A stretch of DNA of 64,000 nt from Avichristensenella sp031549905 (GCA_031549905.1 JAVBPC010000016.1:1-64000); one strand, 5' to 3'. Counted from the stretch's first letter, positions 1 through 9,393 are shown. The notes: generated from the letters alone by a model not told the origin. Numbers and translations: made by a program.

Positions 1-976
1 CGAAGGAGTCCATCAGCACCGGGTTGGGCAGGGAATAGCCCGCCAGATCCGCAAAGCACCAGTAGTCAAACGTAAACTCGGGGTGAGGGGAGGCGATTGT
101 CGTTACCAGCTTGGCCACGCCGTCCGGGTTCTCGATGGAGACGGCGGAGGTGCCCACCTGAATGGTATCGAAGGTGGAAAGCGTCGCCGACAAGGCGTTT
201 GACGACCAGTAGCCGCGGTCCGCATAATCCTTCATCCGATGCGCCCAGGCAAGGAACTCATCCGTCATGGGATAGGCGGTGACGGAGTCCGGGTCGCTAT
301 AGTCTGTGATGTTGATGATCGATACCGTATCGCCCGCGATGACATCAAACTTGTTGTACGCGCGGAACATGCGCAGGAACATATCCGACGGATTGCCGTT
401 GTAGGCAATGATCTCGGGTTCGTTCGCGACGATGGCGTCCATGTACGCTTCAAACGTTTCCATGGAGGTGATCGGCTCCAGACTGTATTTTTCCATCAGA
501 TCGCTGCGGTAGAACACGCCGTAAGGAATGATGCTGCGCATGGAGGAGGGCACCGCGTAGATGCCGCCGTTGACGGTGATCTCGTTGAGGTCTGCCTCGG
601 AAAAATACTTGTATGTTTCCGGCATCGCCTTGGGGAACAGTTCCGTCAGGTCCGTGAACGCGCCGGACGGGGCATAGCGGCTGTAGATATAGGTGTTGAC
701 ATACATCATGTCGATCTCTTCCCCGGAGGTGAGCAGCAGGTTATACTGGCTCTGCCAGTCGTTCCAGCCGATGTAGTACGCCTTGATCGTGGTATTGTAG
801 CGGTCTTTCAGGATGGCGTTCATTTTTTCGAGCGCCTGCTCGTTGCCGGTCGGGGTGCCGTTGCCGTACCAGATCAGTTCCACGGGCTTGGCGAACAGAT
901 CATCTGTCGCCAGCGCGCTGAATGCCGGAAGCAGCATCAGCAGGCCAAGGATAAGGGCCAGGATCCGTTTCTTCAT
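1..976 (-). CDS. Extracellular solute-binding protein (sugar ABC transporter), partial
   Basis: The gene starts at 976 behind a strong AAAGGAGG ribosome binding site and runs off the left edge of the window, so the C-terminus is missing. The N-terminus (MKKRILALILGLLMLLPAFS) is a Sec signal peptide ending near SALA, with no lipobox cysteine. The rest reads as a family 1 solute-binding protein of the kind paired with LplB/YtcP permeases. Both permeases lie directly upstream on the same strand, so this is the capture subunit of that importer. The 107-base gap to the preceding permease holds only a weak stem (1030-1035 with 1054-1059). The substrate is unknown; a glycan fragment is inferred from the neighbouring glycosidases. 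Confidence 0.85.
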   Translation of the reverse strand, partial: MKKRILALILGLLMLLPAFSALATDDLFAKPVELIWYGNGTPTGNEQALEKMNAILKDRYNTTIKAYYIGWNDWQSQYNLLLTSGEEIDMMYVNTYIYSRYAPSGAFTDLTELFPKAMPETYKYFSEADLNEITVNGGIYAVPSSMRSIIPYGVFYRSDLMEKYSLEPITSMETFEAYMDAIVANEPEIIAYNGNPSDMFLRMFRAYNKFDVIAGDTVSIINITDYSDPDSVTAYPMTDEFLAWAHRMKDYADRGYWSSNALSATLSTFDTIQVGTSAVSIENPDGVAKLVTTIASPHPEFTFDYWCFADLAGYSLPNPVLMDSF

Positions 977-1083
977 GGGTGGTTCCTCCTTTTTTTAACC
1001 GTTGTACTGGGTCGCTATTGCATGCAAAACCTTGCACTGGGAACAGGGTTGGGGCAAGGCCGCGCGGCGTCTGCGCAGTCTGC

Positions 1084-1986
1084 CTAGCCTTTCACCGCGC
1101 CGACCGTCACGCCCTTGACGAAGTAACGCTGCACAAAGGGGTACAGCAGCAGGATCGGGCCGGTGACGACCATTGCAGTCGCGAGCTTGAGGGTTTCCGT
1201 CGGCGGGGTGATCTGCGATACGTCAAACCCGCTGGACGCTGCGGATTTCAGGAATTCGGCGCTGGATAGCATTTGGTACAGCAGATATTGCAGCGGGTAT
1301 TTCGCTTCATCCTTCATGAACAGGTTTGCCAGGTACCAGTTGTTCCAGTAGTTCAGCGCGATGAACAGCCCGATCGCGGCCAGGCCCGTCATCGACAGCG
1401 GGAGTACAATGCGGCGGTAGATTGCGAAATCACCTGCGCCGTCAATCTTCGCGGCCTCCATGATGGAGAAGGGGATCGACTTGATGAAATTGCGCATCAG
1501 CATGATGTGCCAGGGGCTGAGCAGCGCGGGCAGGATCAGCGCCGCCATCGTGTTTTTCATCCCCAGGCGGACGATCACAATATACCACGGGATCAGGCCG
1601 CCGCTGAACAGCGTGGTAAAGTAAATGAAGAAGGACAATATATTTCGGTAGCGGAAATCCTGCCGCTGCAGCACATACCCTGCCATGCTGGTGAACGCGA
1701 GGCTTGCCGCCGTGCCGATGCCGGTGATAATCAGCGTCGTCTTGTACGCGCGGATGATCTTGTTTGTGCCGCGGAATATGGAGCGGTATGCATCCAGGCT
1801 GAACCCGCGCGGCAAAATGCTGAACCCGTGGCGGATAATCTCGGACTCGCTGGAAACGGAACCGGTGAGCATCAGCCAAAATGGCAGGAAGCAAACCAGC
1901 GTGATGATGACCATCACGGTATAACCCAATATGCTGAACGAACGGGTGCCCGCATCCGGGGCGATTGCGTTGGGGTTTTTGCTCAT
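1084..1986 (-). CDS. Carbohydrate ABC transporter permease, YtcP/LplC type
   Basis: This 300-residue membrane protein is one of two permeases in a sugar importer. About six hydrophobic segments are visible, starting near residue 20. The cytoplasmic EAA loop reads EAAKIDGAGD, and the C-terminus FVKGVTVGAVKG is the typical end of YtcP/LplC proteins. It follows the LplB-type permease by 33 bases and precedes the binding protein, the usual LplB-YtcP-SBP order. No ATPase gene accompanies it, so a shared MsmK-type ATPase encoded elsewhere is inferred. The start at 1986 has a purine-rich AAAGGAGGAAGC site just upstream. Confidence 0.9.
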   Translation of the reverse strand: MSKNPNAIAPDAGTRSFSILGYTVMVIITLVCFLPFWLMLTGSVSSESEIIRHGFSILPRGFSLDAYRSIFRGTNKIIRAYKTTLIITGIGTAASLAFTSMAGYVLQRQDFRYRNILSFFIYFTTLFSGGLIPWYIVIVRLGMKNTMAALILPALLSPWHIMLMRNFIKSIPFSIMEAAKIDGAGDFAIYRRIVLPLSMTGLAAIGLFIALNYWNNWYLANLFMKDEAKYPLQYLLYQMLSSAEFLKSAASSGFDVSQITPPTETLKLATAMVVTGPILLLYPFVQRYFVKGVTVGAVKG

Positions 1987-2019
1987 GGCGCTTCCTCCTT
2001 TCGGGAAAATGGCGGGGTA

Positions 2020-2982
2020 TCAGAACAGCGCGTAATCTTCGTGTCTGCGGCGAACGATCCAATTGACGGCCATGACGAAGATGAAGCCGAATACCGACTG
2101 GTACAGCCCGGCAGCCGTGCCCATGCCCACGTCAAAATTGACGGTCAGCGAGCGATAGACATAGGTATCGATGATATCTGTCGTTTTAAATAGGATGCCG
2201 TTGCGGCCGATCAGCTGATAAAACAGCTCAAACTGCCCCTTCATAATACCGCCCAGGCTGAACATGACCAGCAGCGCCGCCGTGGGGGCCAGCATGGGCA
2301 GCGTGATGTAGCGAATCTGCTGCCACTTGGTGCCGCCGTCTATCCGCGCGGATTCGTAGTATTCCGGGTTGATGCCCGACAGCGTGGACAGGTAGATGAT
2401 GCTGCCATAACCCAGTCCCTTCCACACATGAATCACGATGATCAGGAACGGCCAAATGCCCGGTTTCAAATAGAAGTTGTATTTCGGAAGCCCCACCGAC
2501 ACCAGGAATGTGTTGATGAAACCGTTGTCAATGTTGAAAAGGTTGTAGGCGAACACGCCGACCAGCACCATGGAGATGAAGTACGGCAGGAAGATGATCG
2601 TTTGCGATATTTTCACAAAAGGGCGGCTCCTGAGGTCGTTGAGGAAAATTGCGCAGATGATTTGCACCAGATTGCCGAAGAAAATGAAGGCAATGTTGTA
2701 CAGCAGCGTATTGCGCGTCAGATCCCACAGGATGCCGCTTTTAAATAGGTATTGGAAGTTGGCCAGACCCACAAACGGGCTGCCGAAGTAGCCGAGGTTA
2801 AATTGATACTTGGTGAAAGCGAAATAGATGCCGCTCATGGGCACATAGCTGAACACAACGAAAAAGGCGATGGTCGGCAGGATCATCAGCCAAAGCACCC
2901 AGTGCTGCCGGATGCTTTGCAAAAACCGTAGCGGCGCGCCCGGTGTTTTCCGTGCCAGCCCTTTGGTCTCCACGGCCATCAT
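2020..2982 (-). CDS. Sugar ABC transporter permease, LplB type
   Basis: This protein of about 320 residues is the partner permease of the next gene. It has an N-terminal hydrophobic segment (residues ~32-52), a conserved FTKYQF/GLANF region and an EAA loop reading ESARIDGGTK. It is first in the transporter unit. The start is ambiguous: AAGGAGG is followed at once by ATGATGGCCGTG, so ATG at 2982 or 2979, or GTG at 2973, are all possible, and spacing favours the later ones. A plausible promoter lies at 3013-3042, and a terminator at 3134-3176 separates this unit from the glycosidase operon upstream. Confidence 0.9.
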   Translation of the reverse strand: MMAVETKGLARKTPGAPLRFLQSIRQHWVLWLMILPTIAFFVVFSYVPMSGIYFAFTKYQFNLGYFGSPFVGLANFQYLFKSGILWDLTRNTLLYNIAFIFFGNLVQIICAIFLNDLRSRPFVKISQTIIFLPYFISMVLVGVFAYNLFNIDNGFINTFLVSVGLPKYNFYLKPGIWPFLIIVIHVWKGLGYGSIIYLSTLSGINPEYYESARIDGGTKWQQIRYITLPMLAPTAALLVMFSLGGIMKGQFELFYQLIGRNGILFKTTDIIDTYVYRSLTVNFDVGMGTAAGLYQSVFGFIFVMAVNWIVRRRHEDYALF

Positions 2983-3012
2983 CCTCCTTCAATGCGCAAT
3001 GGTGTTACACGC

Positions 3013-3042
3013 ATTATGACGGTGGAAGCCACAAAAAAACAA
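3013..3042 (-). promoter_or_regulatory. Probable sigma-70-type promoter of the transporter unit
   Basis: Read on the minus strand, TTGTTT (3042-3037) and CATAAT (3018-3013) are separated by 18 bases. They lie about 30 bases upstream of the LplB-type permease and downstream of the preceding gene's terminator, where a new promoter is needed. The -35 box is weak. Confidence 0.45.
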
Positions 3043-3133
3043 GTGGATAATCCTGTGTTTACTGTCCGTTCCTGACAAGCGGCAGAAAAAGGAAGGGATT
3101 TGCGCGCGCCAAAGGAAGGTAAATTGGCGCAAC

Positions 3134-3176
3134 AAAAAAACACCGGGCCTACATGCGCCGCATGCGTGCCCGGTGT
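3134..3176 (-). terminator. Rho-independent terminator after the GH123-like gene
   Basis: On the minus strand a 9-bp stem (ACACCGGGC with GCCCGGTGT), with a further GC-rich stem inside it, is followed by a run of seven T. It lies 14 bases past the stop of the 3190-4845 gene and closes the glycosidase operon. Confidence 0.85.
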
Positions 3177-3189
3177 CGTCTGTAAGGGT

Positions 3190-4845
3190 TTATTCTGCCA
3201 GCGCGCCGTTTACCTTTTGCCGAAGGCCAAGAAGATAGGCCGGATCTTCCGGGCAGTAGTCGAATGTGAGGGGCCTGGACAAATCTTCATCGATCAGTTT
3301 GATCACAGCAGACCGACCGACGGTCTGTTCCAACAGGCGCAGCGCGGCGACATCCTGAAACGCCTGTTTCAGCGCCATCAGGCGTACAGAGCCAAGCGGC
3401 TCGCCGCCCGGGCCGGGGTAGACGATGAACGGATCACCCGAGGGAAACGCGCCGTCTCCATCGGTGATGTAAAAGGGGTTGATCGGGTAGACTGAATGCA
3501 TGCTGTTGTAGAAATTGAACCCCCAATGCAAAAACCCTTTGATATCATATTTGTACATCTGCGTGCCCAGCACCCGCAGGCGGTTGAGCGGCTGTGTCAG
3601 AAAGCGGTTGGAGACATTAACGCTCTGCCCGCAGCAGTAATAGCACCAAAGGTCCTGCACGTCCGCATCCAGAAATGGGCCGATATGGTTTGTTGCGCAG
3701 ATGGGCGTTTCCACCAACCCCGAACGGTAGAAATCAATATCGGAAATGGCGTCGGCAATGCGTGCGCCTGGCAGCAGCGGCAGGATGACGGCTTTCGCGG
3801 CGCGGTATGCGTCCAGGTCGTGGGCGCCCGGTTCATCCGAAAGGTGGAACACGGTGTTTTCGTACATCCCTATTTCGCGCAGGAAGGCGACCAGCGCGGG
3901 CAGCATCTGGCGCAGGTAGGCAACGTACTGATCGCCGGTGGCGTCGGTATCCCAGCCGAACAGCCTGGTTTCCACGCCGCCGCGCATTCCCATGATTTTG
4001 GGCGCATGCTTCGCGCCCCACTGCGTGAACAGGTGAGCGATCTCCAGCGTTTTGATTCCCGCGCGGCGGGCCATTTCGACCCAGCGGCGCAGCTTGTCAA
4101 AACCGAAGCGGTACTGCCCGTTGCCGTCATCAATGATATCCAGCAGCTGAACAGTTTCCCTTTCGCCGCCGATCGCGGTATCCAGCGGCGGGGTGTGGAT
4201 CGGCGTCAGCAGCATGTTTACGCCATGCTCGGCGGCACAGGAAACAAAGCGCTCCACGATCTCCCAGTGGCGATCCGAAAACACCGGCACGCCGTAATAC
4301 TGCGCCAGGCAATCCGCGTGGAACCATTCGGTGTGCGGCAGCGTTTGCTCTGGCAGCCGTGCGGGAGAGACGCTCAGTTGCGTATCCGCCGTGCAGATGA
4401 TTTCGCCGGACATATCGGATAGCATCACCCGAACCGGATACTCGCCCGGCGCAAAATCTTCCGGCACGCGCACATCCAGCCAGATGGACTGCCAGTGGCC
4501 GGGGGTTAGGGGCAGCTTAGCAAGGTCGGCAGGCATCAAGAGATCAGGAAACAGGCCCGGTGCGGTGCTCAGGTAGCCCGTGTCGGTGCCAAAGGCTTGC
4601 GGCACCGTGCCGGGGATCAGTGCCACACGGCGCGCGGTCAGCAGCGACGCGATGGGTGAAACAATATCCATGCGCCCCCATCCGCGCCCGCCGCCGGTTT
4701 GGCAATATGCGGCCTGGAAAGAAACGGTTTCCCCGCGCAGCGCGTGAAGTCCGGCGGCAGCGCCCGGATCATCGGGCACCGCATCCGGGAACACCTTGGC
4801 AAGCGAGGAGAGCAGGCGAAGTTCAGCTTTGATCGTAGATGCCAT
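3190..4845 (-). CDS. DUF4091 / GH123-like glycoside hydrolase
   Basis: This 551-residue protein has the layout of the GH123/DUF4091 group: an N-terminal beta-rich region and a C-terminal TIM-barrel-like region. The motif FHLSDEPG (about residues 332-339) holds the Asp-Glu pair used in GH123 N-acetyl-beta-galactosaminidases, which act by substrate-assisted catalysis. No signal peptide is seen, so it is probably cytoplasmic and acts on imported oligosaccharide. The start at 4845 (MASTIKAEL) is chosen because ACGGAGGAATC precedes it; a longer 33-codon extension reads into the repeat element upstream and is unlikely to be real. It is the last gene of the operon. Activity on GalNAc is inference from the family. 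Confidence 0.8.
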   Translation of the reverse strand: MASTIKAELRLLSSLAKVFPDAVPDDPGAAAGLHALRGETVSFQAAYCQTGGGRGWGRMDIVSPIASLLTARRVALIPGTVPQAFGTDTGYLSTAPGLFPDLLMPADLAKLPLTPGHWQSIWLDVRVPEDFAPGEYPVRVMLSDMSGEIICTADTQLSVSPARLPEQTLPHTEWFHADCLAQYYGVPVFSDRHWEIVERFVSCAAEHGVNMLLTPIHTPPLDTAIGGERETVQLLDIIDDGNGQYRFGFDKLRRWVEMARRAGIKTLEIAHLFTQWGAKHAPKIMGMRGGVETRLFGWDTDATGDQYVAYLRQMLPALVAFLREIGMYENTVFHLSDEPGAHDLDAYRAAKAVILPLLPGARIADAISDIDFYRSGLVETPICATNHIGPFLDADVQDLWCYYCCGQSVNVSNRFLTQPLNRLRVLGTQMYKYDIKGFLHWGFNFYNSMHSVYPINPFYITDGDGAFPSGDPFIVYPGPGGEPLGSVRLMALKQAFQDVAALRLLEQTVGRSAVIKLIDEDLSRPLTFDYCPEDPAYLLGLRQKVNGALAE

Positions 4846-4865
4846 CGTGATTCCTCCGTTTGTTT

Positions 4866-5016
4866 TAGGGCAATACCGCATGAAGCGTTGGTGCGCCGAC
4901 GAGCTGATTTTTCGATCAGGTGTACGTGCAAAATGCGAAGGCATAGCAGCGCTGCGTTGAGCGTTTTGCAGGCACGCATGGACGGAAAAGCAGCCGTCCG
5001 CGCCGGTATTGCCTTA
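4866..5016. repeat. Palindromic MITE-like element, copy B
   Basis: About 150 bases between the esterase and the GH123-like gene can fold on themselves. The outer arms pair (GGGCAATACCG near 4868 with CGGTATTGCC at 5004-5013), as do GACGAGCTGATTTTT and GGAAAAGCAGCCGTC, and TGCAAAATGC with GCGTTTTGCA around a GAAGGCATAGCAGCGC core. Both ends abut TA dinucleotides (4866-4867 and 5015-5016). The right TA is part of the TAA stop of the esterase. The core and the CGGAAAAGC arm are shared with the copy at 47643. No coding capacity is apparent. Confidence 0.75.
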
Positions 5017-6519
5017 AGTTGATTCCACCGGCAAGCAAAAGGGCAGCGCGGGCAGGCCGGATGCGCTGTACAGCCAGGCCTCGGGGCAGCCGCTCCACGC
5101 GTACCGAACTTCCGTGGGCCTATGTGCGCATACGATCCGAAGGCAATCACCTTCAACGGTGATTGTGCCCGCGTGCAGGAGATGTTCGCCGGCAAACAGC
5201 GCAATTTCCCGCGCCTGTATTTCTTTCTGCGTGAGCGGCGTTTCTCCTTCAAACCGCACATTCACTGTGCCGCTGGTGTAGGTTGCCCGCACGGCCCGCG
5301 GGGAACGCCATGGCGTGGGGATGCCGTAGACCTCTGACAGCGCCGCCGCGGCAAGCCGCTCGCCGACTGGCCGTTTGCGCGGCGGATGGTTGTTGTGCGC
5401 GTCGCCCACATCAAATGCGGTGACCATATACGCGTCGGGCACGGTTTCAGAGACGAGCTGTTGCTGGTGGCGCAACATGGGCAGGCCCGTAGGGGAGACG
5501 AAGGGATCGGAAACAAACCCTGCCAACTGCACAAACAGAAATGGCAGAGGCGATCCCCATGCTTTGCGCCACATATCGATAGCCATCGTTTGCAGCGCCC
5601 GATAGCCTTCCGGATGTTCGTGGTCGGATTCGCCCTGGTACCACAGGAAACCGCTGGCGCTAAAGCCTGCGACGGTCATGACCATCGTTTCGTATAGCCC
5701 ACCCGGGCGCTGCGGGCTATATGGGGTGCGGGGCTGCGCAAGCTGCTTTGCGACGCTGCCGCCTTGGTCGGCGTGGATTTTGCCGCGCAGATAGCGGTCA
5801 GAAAACCGCCTTGCCGCTGGTGTACAGGATGTTATTTCGGAAGCAATGCGGGCGCTCAGCCACGCATCGGGGTTGCCAAGCGCCAGTTCGGCCTCGTATG
5901 CGGCCAGGTGGGCCTGTCCGACTTCGCTTGCGCGCAGCGTATCTTGTGGAATCCACGCTTCCGCGGGCGTGCCCCCGTGGCTGGTATCGACAATTCCAAC
6001 GGGAACGCCGAGCGTTTTTCTGAGCGCCTGCGCAAAGTAATACGCTACCGCTGACAGGTACGGCTGCGTCCGGCGGCTGGCATAAAGCCACGAATCTTCC
6101 CGGTACGCTTTGGTATCGCGGCTGTGCCCCGCATATACACGCCTTGGCACGCGAAAATGCCGCAGCAGCGGGTCGTGCGGGATAACTGGCCCCTGCGTGC
6201 GGTCCAGGCCGTAGCGCAGCGACAATTCCATGTTGGATTGACCGCCCGCAATCCACACCTCGCCAATCGCAACATCGCGAATGCAGAGAGACTGCTGCCC
6301 GCAGGAAACGGTCAGCAACAGACCGATTTCCGCTTCCATCGCGGGAAACGTAATACAAAACCGACCGTCGGTCGCAACGCATTGTGCCGTATGTCCATGC
6401 AGACATGCTGTGACGATTGCGCCATCTGCCGCTTCGCCAAATATCCGAATGGGTGCGCGGCGCTGCAGCACCATGCCGTCCGAAAAAATGGCGGGCAGAA
6501 AAAAGTCTTGCTTTTCCAT
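5014..6519 (-). CDS. Sialate O-acetylesterase-like SGNH hydrolase
   Basis: This 501-residue protein matches the sialate O-acetylesterase/DUF303 SGNH family, which removes acetyl esters from sialic acids or other sugars. Visible blocks are GGQSNME (nucleophile Ser about residue 95), WYQGESD and the C-terminal NNHPPRKRPVGERL, where the catalytic Asp/His are expected. No signal peptide is seen, implying a cytoplasmic role. The start at 6519 (MEKQDFFLP) has GGGAAGG upstream; 68 more in-frame codons would run through a palindromic repeat. It lies between the GH38 and GH123-like genes. Its stop codon sits in the end of repeat copy B. The true substrate could be any acetylated glycan. Confidence 0.85.
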   Translation of the reverse strand: MEKQDFFLPAIFSDGMVLQRRAPIRIFGEAADGAIVTACLHGHTAQCVATDGRFCITFPAMEAEIGLLLTVSCGQQSLCIRDVAIGEVWIAGGQSNMELSLRYGLDRTQGPVIPHDPLLRHFRVPRRVYAGHSRDTKAYREDSWLYASRRTQPYLSAVAYYFAQALRKTLGVPVGIVDTSHGGTPAEAWIPQDTLRASEVGQAHLAAYEAELALGNPDAWLSARIASEITSCTPAARRFSDRYLRGKIHADQGGSVAKQLAQPRTPYSPQRPGGLYETMVMTVAGFSASGFLWYQGESDHEHPEGYRALQTMAIDMWRKAWGSPLPFLFVQLAGFVSDPFVSPTGLPMLRHQQQLVSETVPDAYMVTAFDVGDAHNNHPPRKRPVGERLAAAALSEVYGIPTPWRSPRAVRATYTSGTVNVRFEGETPLTQKEIQAREIALFAGEHLLHAGTITVEGDCLRIVCAHRPTEVRYAWSGCPEAWLYSASGLPALPFCLPVEST

Positions 6520-6537
6520 CAATCGACCTTCCCAGGT

Positions 6538-6587
6538 AACCGCTGATCTGCTCGCCTCGCTCTTCGCTGGCAAGCAAATCAGCAGTT
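6538..6587. repeat. Short palindromic element, copy D
   Basis: A near-perfect hairpin: 19-base arms (6538-6556 and 6569-6587) surround a 12-base loop in the 86-base gap between the GH38 and esterase genes. The left arm contains AGGTAACCGCTGAT, identical to the end of the large element at 47643. It may be an internally deleted relative. Being transcribed within the operon, it may also affect mRNA processing between the two genes. Confidence 0.7.
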
Positions 6588-6605
6588 CTTCTAAAGCCGC
6601 AATGC

Positions 6606-9380
6606 CTATATCTCGATCCGAAGCGTTACAATCGCGGATGCGGGCATTTTCACGTGGAGCACGCTTCCCTCCTGCGCTGGGGGCGGCGCATCCAGCGGCG
6701 TTTCGTGTACATCCGCATACCACGCCCTCTGGAGCGATGCGGGCAAGCGCAGGGTAACCTCGCTGTCCTGCCCCGTGGTTTCGCTGAGGCGCAGAATCAG
6801 GTGCCCGCTGTCATCTTCCGCAAGCTTAATGCCGGTAAGCAGCGCGTTTCCTTCTACAGCAAGCAGCGTTCCGGAGGCTGACAGCGTGCCATCATGCGCC
6901 GCGGCATCGAAAGCAAAGGCGCAGCGACGGAATGCTGACAGCATCGCGTACGGCGACAGCGCCCCTTCACCGACGCACAGGCCGACGCCCCAGGAAAGCA
7001 TGTGGTCGCAGCACTCGGGTATGGCATCCGGCGCAAACGGCGCGCGCAGCAGGGTTAGCCCCATAGCATCCGGCAGGCAGCGGAACCCGTACGTTTCCGC
7101 GCTCAGCAGAATGGGGCCGCCCTGCTCGCCTTCGGCAAAGGCGAAGCCCTGGGACGGCACATCATGTGTCATCGGCGGACGGCAAATAGGACCGAGAGGG
7201 GCCGCGTAGGTGAAAGACTCTCTCTTTTCCTTTAGGGGCAGATAGAACGCCAGCTGCGGAATGCCCTTGCCCGGCCCGCCGACGGCGCGGAACTGGCATT
7301 CCGCCTGGTAGCGCAGGAAGGCATCCCCTGCGTCAAGCGATATGGTAACGTGAACGCTGGACGCGCCGAACGCGGCGGTATAGCAAAACGACTGGCGCAG
7401 CGCGCCGCGTTCCGGGCGCTGGATGGCCAGCCCGTCAATGACCGGTATGGCCGGCCTGTGCCGCCCGACGGTCCAGGCGCTCATGCCCGCCGAATCATCT
7501 TCCACGATGTGAAGAAGCCCGCTGATAGGGCGGTTCGCGTCGATGAATTCTTCGCCCGTGCGGCGGTTGATCAATGAAACCAGCCGCGCGTCGGCAGGAT
7601 CAAACACGGCGCGGATCTGGTCATTTTCAAGCATGAGGGGATCGTTTGCGATGACGCGCGGCTGGCGTACCTTGGGGAAGCGCGGCCAGGCATCCGAAGC
7701 ATCCAGGTAGATGGTGCGGTATCCGAAGGCGGGCAAGGTGAGGCGAACCAAAATCTCAAAATACCGATGACCCCAGTAGGCTATCGGTTCCTGCTGCAGC
7801 GCCTGCAAGGGGAGCGCGGCCCCGGTTTCGTCGTAGATTGCGGCGCGTTCCGGCATGCTGTCCCAATCCCAGATGGTCAGCTTCACAACGCCCTCATGCT
7901 CGAATTGCGCCGGGTTCTTCACGTGGAACACGCGCCGCATGCCCGCGCCGGAGGATGCCTCCGTGTACGAAAAGCCGGATACGCCGAAACCGCCGCCCGC
8001 GCCTTCCGATGTGCTGTCAGAAGGCGCTGCTGTAGTTGGGAAAAACGGCAGCGTGTTGATGCTGCGGCCGATCGCCCGCGCGGCGGCATCCTTGCGCGTG
8101 CCTGCCAGCGCCATCGTCCGCTGAAATTGCCCCAGCGCGTATTCGCGTGTGCCAATGACACACGATCCCGGCAGAATATCGTGAAAATGGCTGAAAAGCA
8201 CCTTTTCCCAGGCGTCAAAGAAGGCGGAGGGCTGATAGTGCAGCTCTCCGAGGTGATGCGCGGCCACGCCCAGCGCCTCAGCGGAGAAAAGTGTGGCTTC
8301 CGCCGCAGCATTCGCCCGCTTAATCCTGCTTTGAGACGAATAGCAGCCGTCAAACACGAAGTTCAGCTCATGTTCGACAACGGGAAGAGTGGCTGCATCC
8401 AGCGATTTGAAGAAATCGATATACTTGCCAAACACAAGGCGCGGCATGACGGGCCATTCCGCCATATCAAGGATGCGGCTGATGTCACGCCGCGTCGCCC
8501 CGCCGCCGTGGTCACCGACGCCGTAGACGCGCAGCGCCTGGGTCAGGTTGTGGTTAAGGCAAAGCGCCGGGATGTGCAGGAAGCTGTCCGCCGTAATGGT
8601 TTCCAGGTACCACGTCGGGTCGCGGAAAACGACGACTTCCGCGCCGGAAGGGGCGCGCCAGCGGTACAGCGTGTGCTCCTCGTGCCCGCGGCAGTGGTAA
8701 TAGTAACGCACGCCGCCTGCGTTCAGCAGGGTCGGCAGGTCGCGGTGGTGGCCGAATGTATCGGGTTCATAGTCGATTTGAAACTGATCATCCGTAAGGC
8801 CCAGCAGCCCTTTGAGATACTGGCGCGTATAGAGCAGATGGCGCGCTTGGCTTTCGCCGCCGGAAAGGTTTTTGTCATTTTCAACCCAGGTGGATGCCGT
8901 CACTTCCCAGCGGCCTTCCGCGATATAGCGGCGGATTTCCGGTAAAAGCTCGGGCGCGTAGTCTTCAATGATTCGGTACACGGATGCCTGCGACTGTGAA
9001 AAGATGAAGGTTGGGTATTCTGTAAGCAAATGCAGCATGGTGCGCACGGTGCTCAGCGTGATGGACACCGTTTCATCAAAGGTCCACATCCAGTTCATGT
9101 CGATGTGCGCGTGCGCGGCGCAGATCACGGTAACGCTCTTGGCGGCATGGGATGCAGGGGCAAGCGCCGCTTCCAACCTGGCCGCTGTTGCCTTTGTAAT
9201 CGCCCCTTCGGATTGATAGGCGTCCATCAGCATCCCGGCGGCCTCTTCCAGCAGCGGCGTAAACTGCGGATAGCCCGATTCGCACATGGCCTGCAAATAG
9301 CGCAATTGCCCCAGGCAGCGGCCGCCCCAATACTCGGCGGCGGCAGGTGATAGCTTTGCAAAGATGTCGCCCCAATGCAT
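6606..9380 (-). CDS. Alpha-mannosidase, glycoside hydrolase family 38
   Basis: This 924-residue GH38 enzyme releases alpha-linked mannose. The zinc/active-site motif AHIDMNWMW (from residue ~91) is followed by EPDTFGHH (residues ~205-212), where Asp207 is the expected nucleophile and the nearby His a zinc ligand. The C-terminal half has the beta-sandwich domains of the family. There is no signal peptide, so it should act on imported oligosaccharide. The start at 9380 is set by AAAGGAGG seven bases upstream. It follows the enolase-superfamily gene by 13 bases. Alpha-mannosidase next to an acetylesterase and GH123-like enzyme suggests N-glycan or mucin-type fragments. Confidence 0.93.
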   Translation of the reverse strand: MHWGDIFAKLSPAAAEYWGGRCLGQLRYLQAMCESGYPQFTPLLEEAAGMLMDAYQSEGAITKATAARLEAALAPASHAAKSVTVICAAHAHIDMNWMWTFDETVSITLSTVRTMLHLLTEYPTFIFSQSQASVYRIIEDYAPELLPEIRRYIAEGRWEVTASTWVENDKNLSGGESQARHLLYTRQYLKGLLGLTDDQFQIDYEPDTFGHHRDLPTLLNAGGVRYYYHCRGHEEHTLYRWRAPSGAEVVVFRDPTWYLETITADSFLHIPALCLNHNLTQALRVYGVGDHGGGATRRDISRILDMAEWPVMPRLVFGKYIDFFKSLDAATLPVVEHELNFVFDGCYSSQSRIKRANAAAEATLFSAEALGVAAHHLGELHYQPSAFFDAWEKVLFSHFHDILPGSCVIGTREYALGQFQRTMALAGTRKDAAARAIGRSINTLPFFPTTAAPSDSTSEGAGGGFGVSGFSYTEASSGAGMRRVFHVKNPAQFEHEGVVKLTIWDWDSMPERAAIYDETGAALPLQALQQEPIAYWGHRYFEILVRLTLPAFGYRTIYLDASDAWPRFPKVRQPRVIANDPLMLENDQIRAVFDPADARLVSLINRRTGEEFIDANRPISGLLHIVEDDSAGMSAWTVGRHRPAIPVIDGLAIQRPERGALRQSFCYTAAFGASSVHVTISLDAGDAFLRYQAECQFRAVGGPGKGIPQLAFYLPLKEKRESFTYAAPLGPICRPPMTHDVPSQGFAFAEGEQGGPILLSAETYGFRCLPDAMGLTLLRAPFAPDAIPECCDHMLSWGVGLCVGEGALSPYAMLSAFRRCAFAFDAAAHDGTLSASGTLLAVEGNALLTGIKLAEDDSGHLILRLSETTGQDSEVTLRLPASLQRAWYADVHETPLDAPPPAQEGSVLHVKMPASAIVTLRIEI

Positions 9381-9393
9381 GGTTATTCCTCCT

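Noticed and set aside
3100..3495. Plus-strand open frame of 131 codons spanning the terminator
   Set aside because: It crosses a strong minus-strand terminator and is antisense to the GH123-like gene's end.
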